From Eublepharis macularius (lineage: Eukaryota; Chordata; Lepidosauria; Squamata; Eublepharidae): a stretch of 64,000 bases of DNA. Made by a program: the position numbers and the translations under genes. This document shows, one piece after another, positions 1-11,626 of the stretch (positions are counted from its first letter, which is position 1; the number at the start of each line of letters is the position of its first letter). The notes under the pieces were generated by a model, which searched no databases, was not told where the DNA came from, and saw nothing but the letters and a program-made list of their open reading frames with translations. The stretch covers positions 17,432,001-17,496,000 of the forward strand of contig NC_072805.1 in assembly GCF_028583425.1 (NCBI RefSeq), read 5' to 3'.

Positions 1-273
1 GGATCACTCTCCCCCTCAGCAGCGGCCCGATCCTGACCATTTTGGGCCCCTTTTTGGCCATTTTCAGCCCCCCTTTGCCATTTTGGGCCCAATTTCAGCC
101 CTGAATGGCCAGGATTGGGTCCAAAACAGCCAAGATAGGTGATGTCAGGGGGTGTGGCATATCCCAACCAATTATGCTAATGACACACTTCCGGTGATGG
201 CAAGGGGCATGGCATATGCTAATGAGTTATGCTAATGAGTTCCTGCAGCTCTTTTTCTACGAAATGGCCCCTG
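1..273. mobile_element. hAT-type non-autonomous element, right part
   Basis: The left end is cut by the window edge. The right end is an inverted terminus that reads CAGGGGCCATTTCGTAGAAA on the minus strand, the CAGGG start typical of hAT elements. The body has repeated 'ccattttgggccc' and 'atgctaatgag' motifs and matches the copy at 3614-4040 almost throughout. No coding capacity is seen. Assignment to hAT rests on the terminus only; the flanking duplication cannot be tested because the left end is missing. Confidence 0.6.
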
Positions 274-399
274 GGTGCTGATTGTTTTAAACCCCACTTA
301 CAATGGAGACCCCCTACTCTACGTGCATATTAGGGCAGAGTTCTATCTATACATCGAATGTATTTTTATCCCATCCCGCCTCCAAGCAATTCAGGTAAA

Positions 400-545
400 G
401 TAAACATTATTCTCCTTTATATTATCCTCACAACCTTGTTGGGTAGGCAAGGCTGTGAAATCCCCAATGGCTTAAGGCTACTCAGTATGAATTTGAGCTG
501 AGGACACCCAGTTCCTTCTGACAGTCCTTAACCACTACTCTGCCC
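400..545 (-). mobile_element. tRNA-headed SINE fragment, reverse orientation
   Basis: Reading the minus strand, this gives the familiar body of a reptile tRNA-derived SINE: a 'gtggttaaggact'-like head, a worn middle and a 'tgaggataat' segment. It is the same family as the clearer copies at 45024-45272, 59646-59868 and 60987-61243, but more diverged. Confidence 0.5.
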
Positions 546-1244
546 TGGGGTGTAATTTATGAAACTCCAGGTCATACGCTTAGAAACAATTGTGAAGTAA
601 TTTTGTTGTGATTAATCCAACATTACAATATAGAGGTTCTTTATTATGAGCCCATTCCTGACTGCAAAAATTGTATGATACTCAAGGGAAGTCAGACAGA
701 AAGAATGAGCTTGGAAGAAAAAATTGCCAAACTGTGGAAATAAGAAACTGGACACATATTGGACATGCACAGGGGAAAGGGAGGGATACCTAAACTAATG
801 AGTTTGACTGAAAATTGGAGGTAGATTGTGTGTTTTGGTAGTAACAGCAATCAAAAAGCCAAAGCTCAAGGAGATAAAGATTGGGGTTACAATGAAACAC
901 CCTAAAAACATATATAGATTGTCAATTTGCATACAAATAATCACATAGTCTAGTTCACAATTGTATTTGTTGGGTATAAGTCATTATTTTATATATGGCC
1001 TTTCTGTTTTTATGTTGCCTTTCTCGAGCACACAGAATCGCTCAGCATGAAGTCTACGCAAGCTGCTTGTCTTCCTCCAATGCGGTGAAGTAGAAGCGGT
1101 ACTCCAAGGTGTTGGCTACAAGCTTTGCCGGCTCTTTTGTTATCGGCTCATTTCGAGTCCTGTCTTCCTCTGGCCAATTTTTAATTTCTTCCAATAAATC
1201 TTGCTCAAATCCAGGCTGTAGTATAATCATTACGAGTTGATCCA
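546..1244. other. stretch with no recognised gene
   Basis: AT-rich sequence. I see no splice-bounded open frame, RNA gene or clear transposon terminus. The open frame on the minus strand near its right end reads into the adjacent short transposon and is not credible as a gene. Confidence 0.5.
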
Positions 1245-1571
1245 GCATTCTGGAAGTGACATCACCACGCCAGGTGCATGGCAACGTCACTTTTGTGAGT
1301 GACATCATCACGCCAGATGCAGGAGCACTCCTGCGCTCTGCACGCGACCAATCTGGCCCATTTGGGGTCCAAATCAGCCCCAAACAAAGCATGAGAACGC
1401 TCCCGCGGCCAGCGCGATGACATCACTTACAGAAGTGACTTCGCCACCCCAGTTGGGAACACGTGCTCTCCTGAGGTGCTTGACCCCTCCCACCGATTGC
1501 CCAGCGATCAACGGATGAGAGGGCAAATCCCTGGGAGTTTGCCCACCACCAGTGGGCACCTGGGAACCCTA
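1245..1571. mobile_element. TAGGGTTGCC-type hAT MITE, right two thirds
   Basis: This matches the longer copy at 57612-58026: paired 'gtgacatcatcacgcc' blocks, 'cccatttggggtcc', 'aaatcagccccaaac' and a closing 'gggcacctgggaacccta'. The left terminus is not recognisable, so the copy is probably truncated. The family carries inverted TAGGGTTGC ends. The related copy at 9453-9806 has 8-bp flanking duplications, which supports hAT. Confidence 0.6.
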
Positions 1572-2630
1572 TTTACCCAACTGAAACAGGAACCACATCA
1601 ATCCAAAACCTCAAACTTCTCCTCTGAACAAAAATGGTTCCAAAAGCCAACAGCCATCTCTTTGTTGCACCACTATCGCTCCCAGGCATTCTAAGGAACT
1701 TTCCGTACAAAACAGGGTTCGCCCTCTCAGAACATAATGTTAATTGCCAAAACCTTGAGTTTGTATAAATCAAGAATGTATGTTACTAGTAGTAACATGA
1801 TAGTACTACTTGCACATACATAGATTATTTTATTATTCCAAATTCGGTTAATAACTGAAATTAATAAAATCCATGCCCCTATTCAGTTTAGGAGGATGAC
1901 ACAACTTCAATGGAATGGAAAATATTTAACAACTATTTCTTGAGCATTAGAACGGAAGCAGTTCAAAAGGCACAAGAGACCCGTTTCTCTAAAAGCTCCT
2001 TTCCTGAGAAATTTTTTTTTAATGTGATGGTCCTGAGTGTATGCAGGGAGTGCATATTTAAATCTTCATATGCTCTGTTTAATCACTTTCTGCTATAACT
2101 GGAAAGCCCCTGCAGGGAAAGGGGGGAAGAGAATTTCTGAAAAGAAGCCTTGGAACTTACCTCTCCGAATGCCAGCAATGAATCCACAAGACCGTGTGTG
2201 AGAGAGAACGACTCGAGTGGCAATGTTCGACTGCCAGAGCAACCAGAACTGTTTTGCCAATCTCCTCCTTTGCTGGCTGCTGATTTGGATAAAAAATTCC
2301 CCCGGGACCATCCAACTCACACTTGAAACTCATCCATGTCTGTAAAAGGCTGCAGGGTTTCCTAACTGCCTGAAACATGTTAAGCAAAGGCTGATGAAGC
2401 TCATGAGAAACATACATTCCAGGTCTCCTTGTTTTCAACAGTCCAACGGATAAAACGATTTATCCATGCCAGCACATGGCGTACCTTACATCGTATACTA
2501 TGAAGATGCCACAAAAACATAATTGTATTCATATCCCCACTTTTGAACCATAAGGTCCTCAAAGCAGTTTAAAACGTTACTTTTTAAAAAACCCACAATA
2601 TTAAATATGTCTTTCCGTTCCCTCCAGGAC
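1572..2630. other. stretch with no recognised gene
   Basis: Ordinary-looking intergenic sequence. Short open frames occur on both strands, but none has family motifs or plausible splice context. No repeat terminus is recognised. Confidence 0.4.
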
Positions 2631-2940
2631 AGGTTGTAGTTCAGTGGCAATCCATCTACTTGGCATGCAGACAATTCCAGGTTCGATCCCCAGCATCTCT
2701 GTAGCGGAATTTGGGGGTGACCAAGGATCGAGATCAGACAGAATCTTAGGAAGCAATGGAGTTTATTAGCCGGCAGGACCCGGTGAGACTAAAGTCACAT
2801 CTCCAGTTAAAAAGATGTGCCAGAAAGTGGTATGAAAGACCTCTGCTTGAGAACTGGGAGAGCAGCTGTCAGTCAGAGCCGCCATACTGAGCTTGACAGA
2901 CCAGGGGTTGGACAGTTGTGGAGCAGCTTCAGGCACTCAT
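2631..2940 (+). mobile_element. tRNA-headed SINE, split by a short LTR-like insertion
   Basis: The head 'gttcagtggcaatccatct' and 'ggttcgatccc' are A- and B-box-like, and resemble a tRNA. The body resumes with 'atctccagttaaaaagatg' and ends in the 'tactgagcttgacagacca' segment typical of a common squamate SINE. Better-preserved copies are at 35476-35664 and, reversed, 31993-32160. The element at 2700-2799 is inserted in the middle. Confidence 0.7.
2700..2799. mobile_element. very short LTR-like element (about 100 bp) with target duplication
   Basis: The insert begins TG and ends CA, and is flanked on both sides by TCTC (ATCTC if one base is read into the 5-bp repeat). Removing it restores the SINE. 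The size and TG...CA ends with a 4-5 bp duplication are those of a solo LTR from a miniature LTR element. It contains no coding sequence. The family is not recognised. Confidence 0.5.
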
Positions 2941-3613
2941 GCTAATATATTAACCTTCACTGCTAGGCTTGGAAGTGGAAGTGGCTTAGAAGGTGCGTGT
3001 ATTAGCCTCTTGTTCCCAGGACAAGCCATTTTTAATCTCCTGGGACCAAGCAGGGAGGAGCTAAGCATTGCTTTGCCTCTGATACAATTCTGCTGAAATT
3101 CAGAAAAGAACGTTATAGCAGGAAAACGTATTCCATGGGCACGATCCATGGCTGGCTCAAGGTGCATTCTAAAAAAAATTGCTTTTACATCTTCCCACGG
3201 CTGACGGGGTGGGACTGTGTTTCCATCTGAGGGGGCTTCCCAGTTGCAGCCCTCCCCCCTGCTGTTTATGAATGTAGTTGACTCATTGCCTCATACCTTT
3301 TTCCACTGACCAAAGCATGCAATAGCCAGAGAGAGATGTCTTAAAAAATGGCTTCTGAAGTACTCGACCATTCCTGACTCTTTAAGATTAGGATCGCGTC
3401 TGAGTAATCTTTGCAAAAGCTATATTGTGGACATAGCAAACTTTTGTTTTACTGTTATTTTTAATTCTTAAGTTTTATTTATAGTGTATGATCTATGGGC
3501 TGTTAAGCTGGAAAAAACTGAACTAAAACTGAGAAGCTGCTTTCAATATGCAGCATGCACATAGAATACCAAATTCAATGCTGGATTGCATGCTGCATTT
3601 TAATACCGGCACT
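2941..3613. other. stretch with no recognised gene
   Basis: No gene, RNA or repeat terminus is recognised. The short open frames present have no known motifs. Confidence 0.4.
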
Positions 3614-4040
3614 CAGGGCTCATTTAGAGGGAGAATGCACAAGAACGCAGTTCCGGCAGTTTCCCAAAGAGGTCACATGTCAGGTAGTCCTGTCCACCTG
3701 ACTCTTGGCCATTTTGGGCCTGTTTCGGCCTGACTTGGGGCCAAAACAGCCCGGATCGGGCCTCTGACAGGTGGTGGATCACTCTTCTGCTCATTTTGGG
3801 CCCCTTTTCAGCCATTTTCAGCCCCTTTTTGCCATTTTGGGCACAATTTCGGGCCTGAATGGCCAGGATTGGGTCCAAAACAGCCAGAATAGGTGATGTC
3901 TGGGGGTGTGGCATATGCAAATCAGCTATGCTAATGACACACTTCTGGTGATGGCAAGAGGTATGGCATATGCTAATGAGTTATGCTAATGATTTATGCA
4001 AATGAGTTCCTCCATCTCTTTTTCTACGAAATGGCCCCTG
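3614..4040. mobile_element. hAT-type non-autonomous element, both ends visible
   Basis: The left end is CAGGGCTCATTTAGAGG and the right end, read on the minus strand, is CAGGGGCCATTTCGTAG. These are inverted CAGGG...CATTT termini. The interior repeats 'ccattttgggcc' and 'atgctaatga' and matches 1-273. No matching 8-bp flanks are seen (left CCGGCACT, right CCTAAATG), so flanks are diverged or one end is not the true end. Non-coding. Confidence 0.6.
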
Positions 4041-4309
4041 CCTAAATGTAGAGGTAATAATAGGATTAGCTAGCAATATCTTTGTTGGTTTCCCCCCCTA
4101 GTATTCTGCCTATAACTCTTTCATCTGCTGGTAATTCCCAAGTATCTGTGTTTTATAGGGTTTATGTATAGTTATTAAAGATTTCTTTTACATATCATCT
4201 TTGGGTGATTGCTTAGAAATCCTACCTTCGTTATACTGCAGGCTGCTTTGCTACTGAACTCTGACAGGCTGACATATACCAAAAGTGATCAGAGAAACAT
4301 CCCATGTAC

Positions 4310-4377
4310 CTCCCTCTCTCCATCTCCCTCCCTCCCCCTCCTCTCTCTCTCTCGCTCTCACACACGCATACTCACAG
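4310..4377. repeat. CT-rich simple repeat running into CA
   Basis: Low-complexity pyrimidine tract, including CTCTCTCTCTCTC and CACACAC. Confidence 0.85.
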
Positions 4378-4433
4378 TTGTTCCGGCACTAAAAAAGCAG
4401 TCATGTCCAAAGAATTCTTTTGTGGTGGAAGTA

Positions 4434-5432
4434 GGGCTGCCATTCCCCTTCCTGGGCAGGGCCGGATTGAGGGGGGGCAGGGGAGTAGCCTGCCCCCGAC
4501 ACCGCCAAAGAGGGGGCACTGGGCATGGCTGCCAGCTGCCTGGGAGGCTGAGCGCAGGGTTGGGAGACCCTCACCAGCCCCGCCAATGGGGCGGCTGGCT
4601 TGCCGCGTGAGCAGGACCTCCCAGCCCTGTGTTCAGCCACCAGCGCGGCAAGCCAGTTGCCCCAGTGTATGCCCTCGCTGTTGCCAGTTCCGCAGCTCAC
4701 CATGCACTGGGGCAGCTGGCTTACCGTGTGGGCGGCACAGGACAGTGGGGCACGTGAACCGCACAGAAGGCCTACTAGCCCTGCGCTCAGCTGGCCGCAC
4801 AGCAAGCCGGCCACCCCAGCACCTGGTGAGCCATGGAACTGGAGGCAGTGCGGGCATGTGCTGGGGCAGCTGGCTTGCCATGCGGGTGGCTGAGTGCAGG
4901 GCTGGGAGGTCCTGCATGCACAGCAAGCCAGCCAGCCACCCCAGCACATGCCTGCACTGCCGTCAGTGCCATGGCTCACTGGGCGCTGGAGCAGCCGGCT
5001 TGCTGCACAGGCTGGCATGCTTCCCGCCCCTGCGTGGTTTGCCCCAGGCGCCCGCACACCTAGATCCGGTGCTGCGCCTGGGGCAGGGGATCCCCTGTTC
5101 CCACTCCTCCCCCTGAACCTACTTACCTGGCCAGCAGGGGGCATGCCCCCTGGGGCACCCCCCAGCACTGCATCGTGCCCCCGCGCCCTGCAATGGGCCT
5201 GTTTCATGCCAAATCGAGCCCACAGAGGGGCGATTCAGCCTTTTGGTGAGCGCACGCTGGGCTGACCTTTGACCCGCATGATGATGTCACTTCCCAGAAG
5301 TGATGTCATCACGCATGCTGGGAGCATGAGCGCTCACACAGCACGCACACAAGGAGAGACAACAATGACTGTGGAGGGTGAGTGCCAGGCTCTCAGTCCC
5401 CCACTGGGGAACTCAAGGGACCTGGCAACTCC
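4434..5432. mobile_element. GC-rich inverted-repeat element with internal quasi-tandem repeats
   Basis: The outer parts resemble the 'agggctgccattccc'/'ggcaactcc' short-transposon family. They include the paired 'gatgatgtcacttcc' and 'gtgatgtcatcacgc' blocks near 5280-5315. The core (about 4530-5010) is GC-rich. It is built from blocks such as 'ggcagctggcttgcc', 'ctgggaggtcctgc' and 'gcaagccagt' that recur in both orientations, like an expanded internal minisatellite. The long open frames on both strands follow from base composition and are not genes. Confidence 0.5.
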
Positions 5433-5549
5433 AGGTGGAAGCTAAATACCAAAGTAATAATCCCAGGCAAAAGGGGGTGGGTGGGAAGTAAAGGTTTTAA
5501 AACACATCCCCTTGGTTCTCAGCAAAGGTAACTGTTACGACCGTCTTTC

Positions 5550-6390
5550 TTTTCCAATTAGGTTTTGCTTTTAACCCTCTTCTTCCTACACTATCTGGGT
5601 AGATTGCTGCCGCCAGGAATTATATTCCAAAATACTTCCTTTAAATTTCCCCTTTAATAAGGTGCCTAAGCATCAGGCTTCTTTGTGAGACTATGTGGCC
5701 CTGAGGACAGGAATGGGATACAGGAATAACAGATACTCTGGGATGAAAAAAACCCACAAAATATACTTTTATTTTTATGGGAAGCGTATCGATTTCACAC
5801 TATTATTTAAGCTTGATGGTTTCAAAGATAGTTCTCAGGCACAGTCACTCAGATCTTCATAGACTTCCTCTCTCAGGTGCACACACAGTTTGCCTGCTTC
5901 ACACAGAATGCAAGTTCTCTCACAGACACACACTCAGCCTTATGGCTTCCACACAGGTTGCCTAACTGAACCAGAATACGAATCCTTCTACACAGCTTGC
6001 CTGCTTTGCCCAGACTTACTCTTTTCTCTCCACCCAGTAAACTAAAAACTGCAGATCACTCTGCCCCCACTCTCAGTAATTAGGGTTGCCAGCTCCAGGT
6101 TGGGACATTCCTGGAGATTTGAGGGGTGGAGCCTGCAGAGGGCAGGGTTTGGGGAGGGGAGGGACTTCAGCAATGTATAATACACTAGAGTCCAAAGCAG
6201 CCATTTTCTCAAAAGGAACTGATTTCTATGACCTGGAGATCAATTGTAATTCCGGGAGATCTCCAGCCATCACCTGGAGGCTGGCAACCCTATCAGTCAT
6301 CAAACAATCCCCTCACTCACTTATCCCTCTCTTTCACCCCCCCTTCATCTGTACCACATCAAGCGTTTAAACACACTTAAAATCATTACA
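5550..6390 (-). mobile_element. LTR-like dispersed repeat (fossil), interrupted by a MITE
   Basis: The stretch around 5840-6080 and 6293-6390 matches the reverse complement of 12463-12965, with 'ttgcctgctttgcccag', 'ctctctttcaccccc' and 'aaacacacttaaaatcatta'. On the minus strand an AATAAA-like signal lies near 5770, as in an LTR. The family is not identified and no internal genes are visible, so it is most likely a lone terminal repeat or fragment. The MITE at 6081-6292 lies inside. Confidence 0.4.
6081..6292. mobile_element. TAGGGTTGCC hAT MITE (about 212 bp) with 8-bp duplication
   Basis: Termini are TAGGGTTGCCAG and CTGGCAACCCTA. The interior is quasi-palindromic around 'attcctggagatttg' and 'gggagatctccag'. 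Flanks are TCAGTAAT (6073-6080) and TCAGTCAT (6293-6300), 7 of 8 identical, the 8-bp duplication expected of hAT. Non-coding. Confidence 0.8.
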
Positions 6391-6699
6391 GTAGCATTAT
6401 GATTGGGAGGGGGCTTCCTCCTCCCACTCTGTCAGAAGTTTTCCTCTGGTAGGCTGCCACTATCCCAACTGAACAGGCTTTGACCCTTCACCAGCTGTTT
6501 GAGAAGCTGGTGAACCTCTGAGCCTGTACAGATTTCTGTACAGAAGGCTTGTAGGTGAGGACATGTTGACACAGCTTAACTTAACCAAAGAAAAAGCTTT
6601 ATTGGTTTACAGAAGAATATAGAAGATAGAGAGAAAACAAGAACATAGGTATATAGGGAGTTACCATAAGCTACAGTTGCAGCCACCACCTGGAGGCTG

Positions 6700-6880
6700 G
6701 CAACCAGCTAGGGTTACCAGGTCTCTGAGAGCTCAAACCGGGGGATGTAGGAGTTGCCGGGTTGGGGGGGGGGTGCCAGGAGAACGTGGAAGCGACAGGT
6801 CACACGAGGGACCAATTTGGTAAAGATCGGCCCCCTAATCTTGTGTTGGGGGGGGCAATTTTTACCCAATCAGCCCTGAC
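6700..6880. mobile_element. fragments of TAGGGTTGCC-type MITEs
   Basis: 'ctggaggctggcaacc' is followed by 'tagggttaccaggtctctg' and a G-rich run. These look like two abutting partial short transposons of the same terminus type. The right boundary is unclear. Confidence 0.4.
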
Positions 6881-7309
6881 ACAACCCCACAATTACCCAT
6901 TGTGCCGGGAATGATGACAATCCTGGTGCAAGGCAGAAGCGATATGGAGTCCAGGGGAGAGTATGGGCTTTAACCTGTTCCCCCACCTTTCCCCCCACTG
7001 GCCAGGTAAGAAGTGGCAGGGGGCAGAGATCCCCGCCCTCACCAGGGGAAAGGGATCGCTACTTTCAGGTTTGTTGAGAGGGTAAAATGGAAGAGGGGAG
7101 AACAGCACAGCAAGCTGTTTTGTGTCCCCATTGGCAAGAACAGCAGTGTAGAACTATCCAAAACTATTTCGATGGCCTAAAACAAAACAAATCTCTTTTT
7201 TACCCTTGTTGTTTTGCTCAGTTGCTACTAGACAATTCCAGCTCTTTGTGGGTGATCAGGCCAGTGGCCTATTATGAGATTGGACTGGATACCAAGTGCC
7301 TTCCTGCTT

Positions 7310-7480
7310 TATCCTGTACGATGTGGCTAAGCTCACTGAACAGATCTGGAAGCATTTTGCTCAGCACGTGCCATTGGAGATAGGCCTGCTCTCTGTCTAT
7401 GGCCCACTGTGGTCCGGACCAGAGTGCATGCGCTGGTTGACCTGGACATCGGGTGGAATTATGGTCTCTGGCCTGTCCTG
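7310..7480 (+). repeat. unclassified dispersed repeat, copy 1
   Basis: 'gatgtggctaagctcactga', 'cagcacgtgccattggaga' and 'actgtggtccggaccagag' recur at 11460-11617 on the same strand and, reversed, at 19926-20040 and 20570-20690. The translated segment contains an open stretch, but I recognise no domain. The near identity of the first two copies suggests a recent duplication or a young family. Confidence 0.6.
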
Positions 7481-7994
7481 CTTTTGGAGCAGGTGCTTGG
7501 AACAGAAAGAGTATCGCATCCTTCTCATTCTTCTCAGAAAGACTCTAAACGCAACGCTTCATTGGCAGGAGAGTTTTTCTTACGGCAAACTGGCATTCTG
7601 TAGGAAGGTGGTTGCTTGCCGCCCAAACCTGCAGCTCTTGTAGTTCCTACAATAATACATATCATGAGGCCAGCAGGATCACACAGTGAAGCCGTTGCTT
7701 CAGTGCGCCACTACATCCTGAAAGGGAGCTTTGCAAGATCCAGATCTTCGAGACCTCCTTGCACACAGAAAATAAGCAGCAAAGAGAGAAGACCTTTTAT
7801 GCTATTTTTCTACTTGCAACAGCATGGAGGACCCTGAGCACTTGGACTTGTGAAAGTTTAAATCTTCTGCAAAAAAACTGGAGAACAATAAAGAAGCCAC
7901 ACCTCTGTCCAACCTTGCTTCTAGTTTTAGCAGTCCCTAACGCCCAACAGAAAGTGAGGTGGGATTTCTGATTATTATGTTAAATATTAGTTAT

Positions 7995-8455
7995 TTAAAA
8001 TATTTTCTTGAAAATTTTTTATTGGTGAGTATAAATTCCAAATTTAATACATACATCCCCTTAATATCTAATTAACCCTATCCCCCACCCTTTTCCTCCC
8101 CCCTCCCTATCGACTTCCAACAGCTTTCCAACCCTTAACCCTTCTTATTACTTAAATCTATTCATTTATACTTTTCCTACCACATATAGTCATAATATCC
8201 CTTACTCTAAGCAGATTCTAATTTTTCTGATATTCTATCAAATATGTCAAATATACTATCAATATAGTATACACCTATCAAATATACTATCAATATAGTA
8301 TAGTATACATCTTATACTCCTCAATGTAGCGGACCAGTATAGTATAGTATAATGTATAGCAAAGATCTTAGTTTAAACATATTCTAATTCTTTTAAACAT
8401 ATATTCTATCGAATATACTACTATCAATATTATATGTATTATAAAACCCCTACTG
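7995..8455 (-). mobile_element. L1-like 3' UTR fragment, reverse orientation
   Basis: The left edge is a T-rich run (the poly-A end read on the minus strand), followed by a long pyrimidine tract that would be polypurine in the sense strand, as in L1 3' UTRs. The rest is AT-rich with repeated 'atatactatcaatatagta'. A very close partner lies at 11627-11997. No reverse-transcriptase frame is present. Confidence 0.45.
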
Positions 8456-8469
8456 TGTGCCATGCCACC

Positions 8470-8880
8470 AATGTAGTACAGCACACAACACAGTATAACA
8501 CAATCACATAATTTAATATACAATCTGATCCACATTTGGTTATTTAAAATATGTTTATCCTTCCTTGACCTTGCTTCAGGCAGCTTGCGGGATCAAAAAA
8601 AGTCAAACAAAAATTTCAACTATTGGTTTTAACACAACAGATTTGTAATGCCGATAACTTAATAAAGCCCGGGAAATGTAATAGAGCAATTGTCAGCCAA
8701 ATGCCCTGCACAATCAGAATGGCTTTGCTCATCTCCTTGGAGCCATGTCAGGTCAAGGCCTGACATGGCTCCAAGGAACAGCTGTTTGCTCATTGGGGAA
8801 CCTTAGATGTACCAATATGTAACAAGTCAGGAAAACAGTTTGGAAGAGGTGCTGAAGTCCCTTCTGTCCACGCACCATAA
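8470..8880. other. stretch with no recognised gene
   Basis: Contains a small inverted repeat of 'tggctccaaggagatgag' and 'gacatggctccaagga' near 8730-8780. Otherwise nothing is recognised. Confidence 0.4.
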
Positions 8881-8887
8881 CATGGAT

Positions 8888-9231
8888 CTAGGCTTGCCAG
8901 TCCCCCAGTGGGGGCGGGGGATTCCCCATCCCCAGCCTCCACCCAACGATAACTTTCACCTGGCCAGTGGAGGGGAGAAAAGTGCAGGAATGCAGTGTCG
9001 GGGGTGAAGCATGCTCTCACATGCTCGGGAGACCCCCTGAGCGTGCCTGCATCGCACCAGGAACGATGTCATTCCTGGTGTGATGCAGAAGTAATGGGTC
9101 ATGCCTGAGTCCGACTGAGAGAAAATCACCCCCATGTGATTCCTCCTCCTTTCTTTAGTGCCCCCATGTGATTCCCCCTCCACACACCCCATCCCCCTGC
9201 TTTGACCCCCCCCCCAGGGACCTGGCAACCC
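8888..9231. mobile_element. diverged TAGGCTTGCC/GGCAACC MITE
   Basis: The left end is TAGGCTTGCCAGTCCCC and the right end CCTGGCAACCCA. Inside is the 'ggaacgatgtcattcctgg' palindromic block that other members of this group also carry. Flanking duplications are not clear. Confidence 0.5.
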
Positions 9232-9452
9232 AGTCCAAATCTGCCCCCCACGCACCTGATAATTTCATTCCTAGCACGGAACTCCAGGCGCATGCCTGAA
9301 CCTACATCCTTGTGGAGGCCAAATATCTGCCAGATGGACTTTGTAATCTGAGACTGACAATGCCATCCTAAACAGAGTTACATCCATCGAGGTCCATGGG
9401 TTTAGAAGGGTGCAACTCTGCTGAGGATCATTCTGTTAAGGTCTAGGAAAGC

Positions 9453-9806
9453 TAGGGTTGCTAGGTCTCTATACCCTCCTGACTGGAGGGGGTGGATCCG
9501 GTAATTACTGGGAGGATCTTTTCACGTCTGCTTTGTATGAGCATGCTCTTGGCACCCTGTGATGACATTACTTCCGGAAGTGACATCTTTGCATCAGCGG
9601 CAGGCTTGTTCCAGTGCTTCACACAGGGCCAATTCAGTCCGTTGGGGCCAAAACTGGCTTCCGTGATGCACACGACCACTCCTGCTGTGTGCTTGCCCGT
9701 GTTGCCTGCTGGTGGCGAGTGATCGCCAGGTTGAACGCCACTTCCCGCTAATCGCTGGCAAACCCCTGGAAGATTGCCCGCCACTGGCAAGCAACTGAGA
9801 ACCGTA
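9453..9806. mobile_element. TAGGGTTGCT hAT MITE (about 354 bp) with 8-bp duplication
   Basis: Termini are TAGGGTTGCTAGG and a worn ACCGTA. Inside are 'gacattacttccggaagtg' and 'cgctaatcgctggcaaa', shared with 1245-1571 and 57612-58026. Flanks are AGGAAAGC (9445-9452) and AGGAAAAC (9807-9814), 7 of 8 identical. Non-coding. Confidence 0.7.
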
Positions 9807-9814
9807 AGGAAAAC

Positions 9815-11260
9815 TTAGTAGGGAGAGAACCCTGAAGAATGACTAGGCCTGCCAAAACTTTTCCTGGTACTCACCAAGGGTTTTTAGAAAGTGTGAAGCC
9901 AGGTAGGGCTTTTGCCAAGCATGGCTCCATCCTAATTGGCCACTGGAGATTTGATTGGCTGTGCAGATTTCTAAAAACATTGCTTTGGCAGAAGCTGCTT
10001 CCGTAGCACAGGAATAATCACTGTGTGGCTGAGGGGAAGCTGTAACAGCCGTTTTGTGGCAGCCATTTTGTGGTTGCGCCCATCACACTGTGTCAGAATT
10101 CCAAACACGCTGGCAGGCTCAAGAAGATTGGAGATCCTTAGACTACCACCTCAAACAAACAGTCCTAAATCCCCCAAAGATATACATATACTTCACACAG
10201 ACATTGTATAGTGATTGATTTACTAGGGAGAGGAAGCAGAAGGGGCTGCCCTAAGTAAAGAGGAACAGTTGAAACGTATTCAATCATCCTTCAGGATTCA
10301 TAAGCACCTATTTCTGTAAAGTCCTTTCTTTTTTGAAAAAGCAACAGCAATCTAATGTCTCTTCTCCATGGGAATGTTTAAAATTAGCAGCCGCTTGTCT
10401 CTTTGGAAAGCATTTGCTTTGTTGATGTTTAACTAGTGAGCGATTGAACCTGAAATTATTTTGAAAAGGGCTGCAGAGGACTTTTACTGCACAGGGATAA
10501 CCAGAGAGAATTCTTCAGCAGAAGATGTTATCATCAGAAATCAGCTATGTGAGCGCAAAACCCTGGCTGTAAGCTACTGTGAGATAAAAGCAGCAGTAAT
10601 CTATTGCAAGATTTCCTTGACAGCCAGTTTAGTTTCAAGTGCTGGCTGAGAAACTGAGGTCATGTACACAGAGATTGTTGAGAAGTGTGTGTTCCTGCTT
10701 CTCCGTGGCTTTGCGGTGCTTCAGTGCCTCTTCAGGGCTTTCTCCCTCTTTTCTGTAAACTTTCTCAAGGATGCTTTGCTGCGATATTTAGGGAAAGAGT
10801 GGGGCAAACTAGGTGGGCACCCCAAGAAGGTCTGGATCTGTCAAGGGAGAGTGTGATAGCCTCTAGCAACTCACAAAGGAAGGGTTGTGTGAGGATACTG
10901 TCAGGTCTCTTGGAGCCCGAACAACTAATAAAATCGATAGCGTTGTGATCCATGAGAGCTGAAAGCCAACCCCTGGTAGGGAATCTTGGCCAGGGCATTA
11001 GACATATCAACATTGTGAAACTGTATGAATGGGGAGGAGATAGGTTAGAAACTCACCGTGTCCTCATTCCATAGTTGGAGGTGCTGTACACTAAACAAGA
11101 AGCACCAGGGAAGTGTAACAAGAGGTTACACCCCTATTTTAATGTCTTTGGAGATTAAATAAGGAAGACGAAAGTTTAGAGTGTTTGAGTCCCAAACATA
11201 ATAGCACAAGAAGAAGGGTCCAAGTCCTGCTATAGCCTCAGAAGAGACTCTTACACACTT
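9815..11260. other. stretch with no recognised gene
   Basis: Probably worn repeats. The part near 9880-10110 ('attggccactggagattt', 'cagccattttgtggt') has the look of a dispersed repeat that I cannot name. No gene is recognised. Confidence 0.4.
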
Positions 11261-11264
11261 AGAG

Positions 11265-11617
11265 GTGCAAGTTATGGTAGTCAAGGAGCAGCAGTTGCCA
11301 CTCAGGAAAAATACTGATACTTATCATCTGGAGGGAGGGGTCTCTGAGATCAGAGGCCATGAACTGAGTTCTTGGGAATCAAGAGGGGTGACTCTTGCAT
11401 CCCCACGTGAGGAATGCAGTGGAAGTGGTTTGCTGTCTGCTTCCTGCTTTCTCTTGGGCGATGTGGCTAAGCTCACTGAAGTGACATGGAACCATTTTGC
11501 TCAGCATGTGCCATTGGAGATAGGCCTGCTCTCTGTCTATGGCCCACTGTGGTCCGGACCAGAGTGCATGCGCTGGTTGACCTGGACATCGGGTGGAATT
11601 ACGATCTCTGGACTGAC
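11265..11617 (+). repeat. unclassified dispersed repeat, copy 2 (fuller)
   Basis: Positions 11460-11617 match 7320-7470 nearly base for base. The preceding part (11330-11450) matches the reverse complement of 20040-20160, so the family is at least 300 bp long. An open frame crosses it but no known domain is recognised. Confidence 0.55.
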
Positions 11618-11626
11618 CACAGTCAG

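Noticed and set aside
2640-2700. Possible tRNA gene
   Set aside because: A- and B-box-like motifs are present, but there is no full cloverleaf and the sequence continues into a SINE body; the same holds for 35476, 45024 and 59646.
4209-5265. Open frames up to 270 codons on + and 268 on -
   Set aside because: GC-rich repeated DNA lacks stops by composition; products are Pro/Ala/Gly/Cys-rich without domains and exist on both strands.
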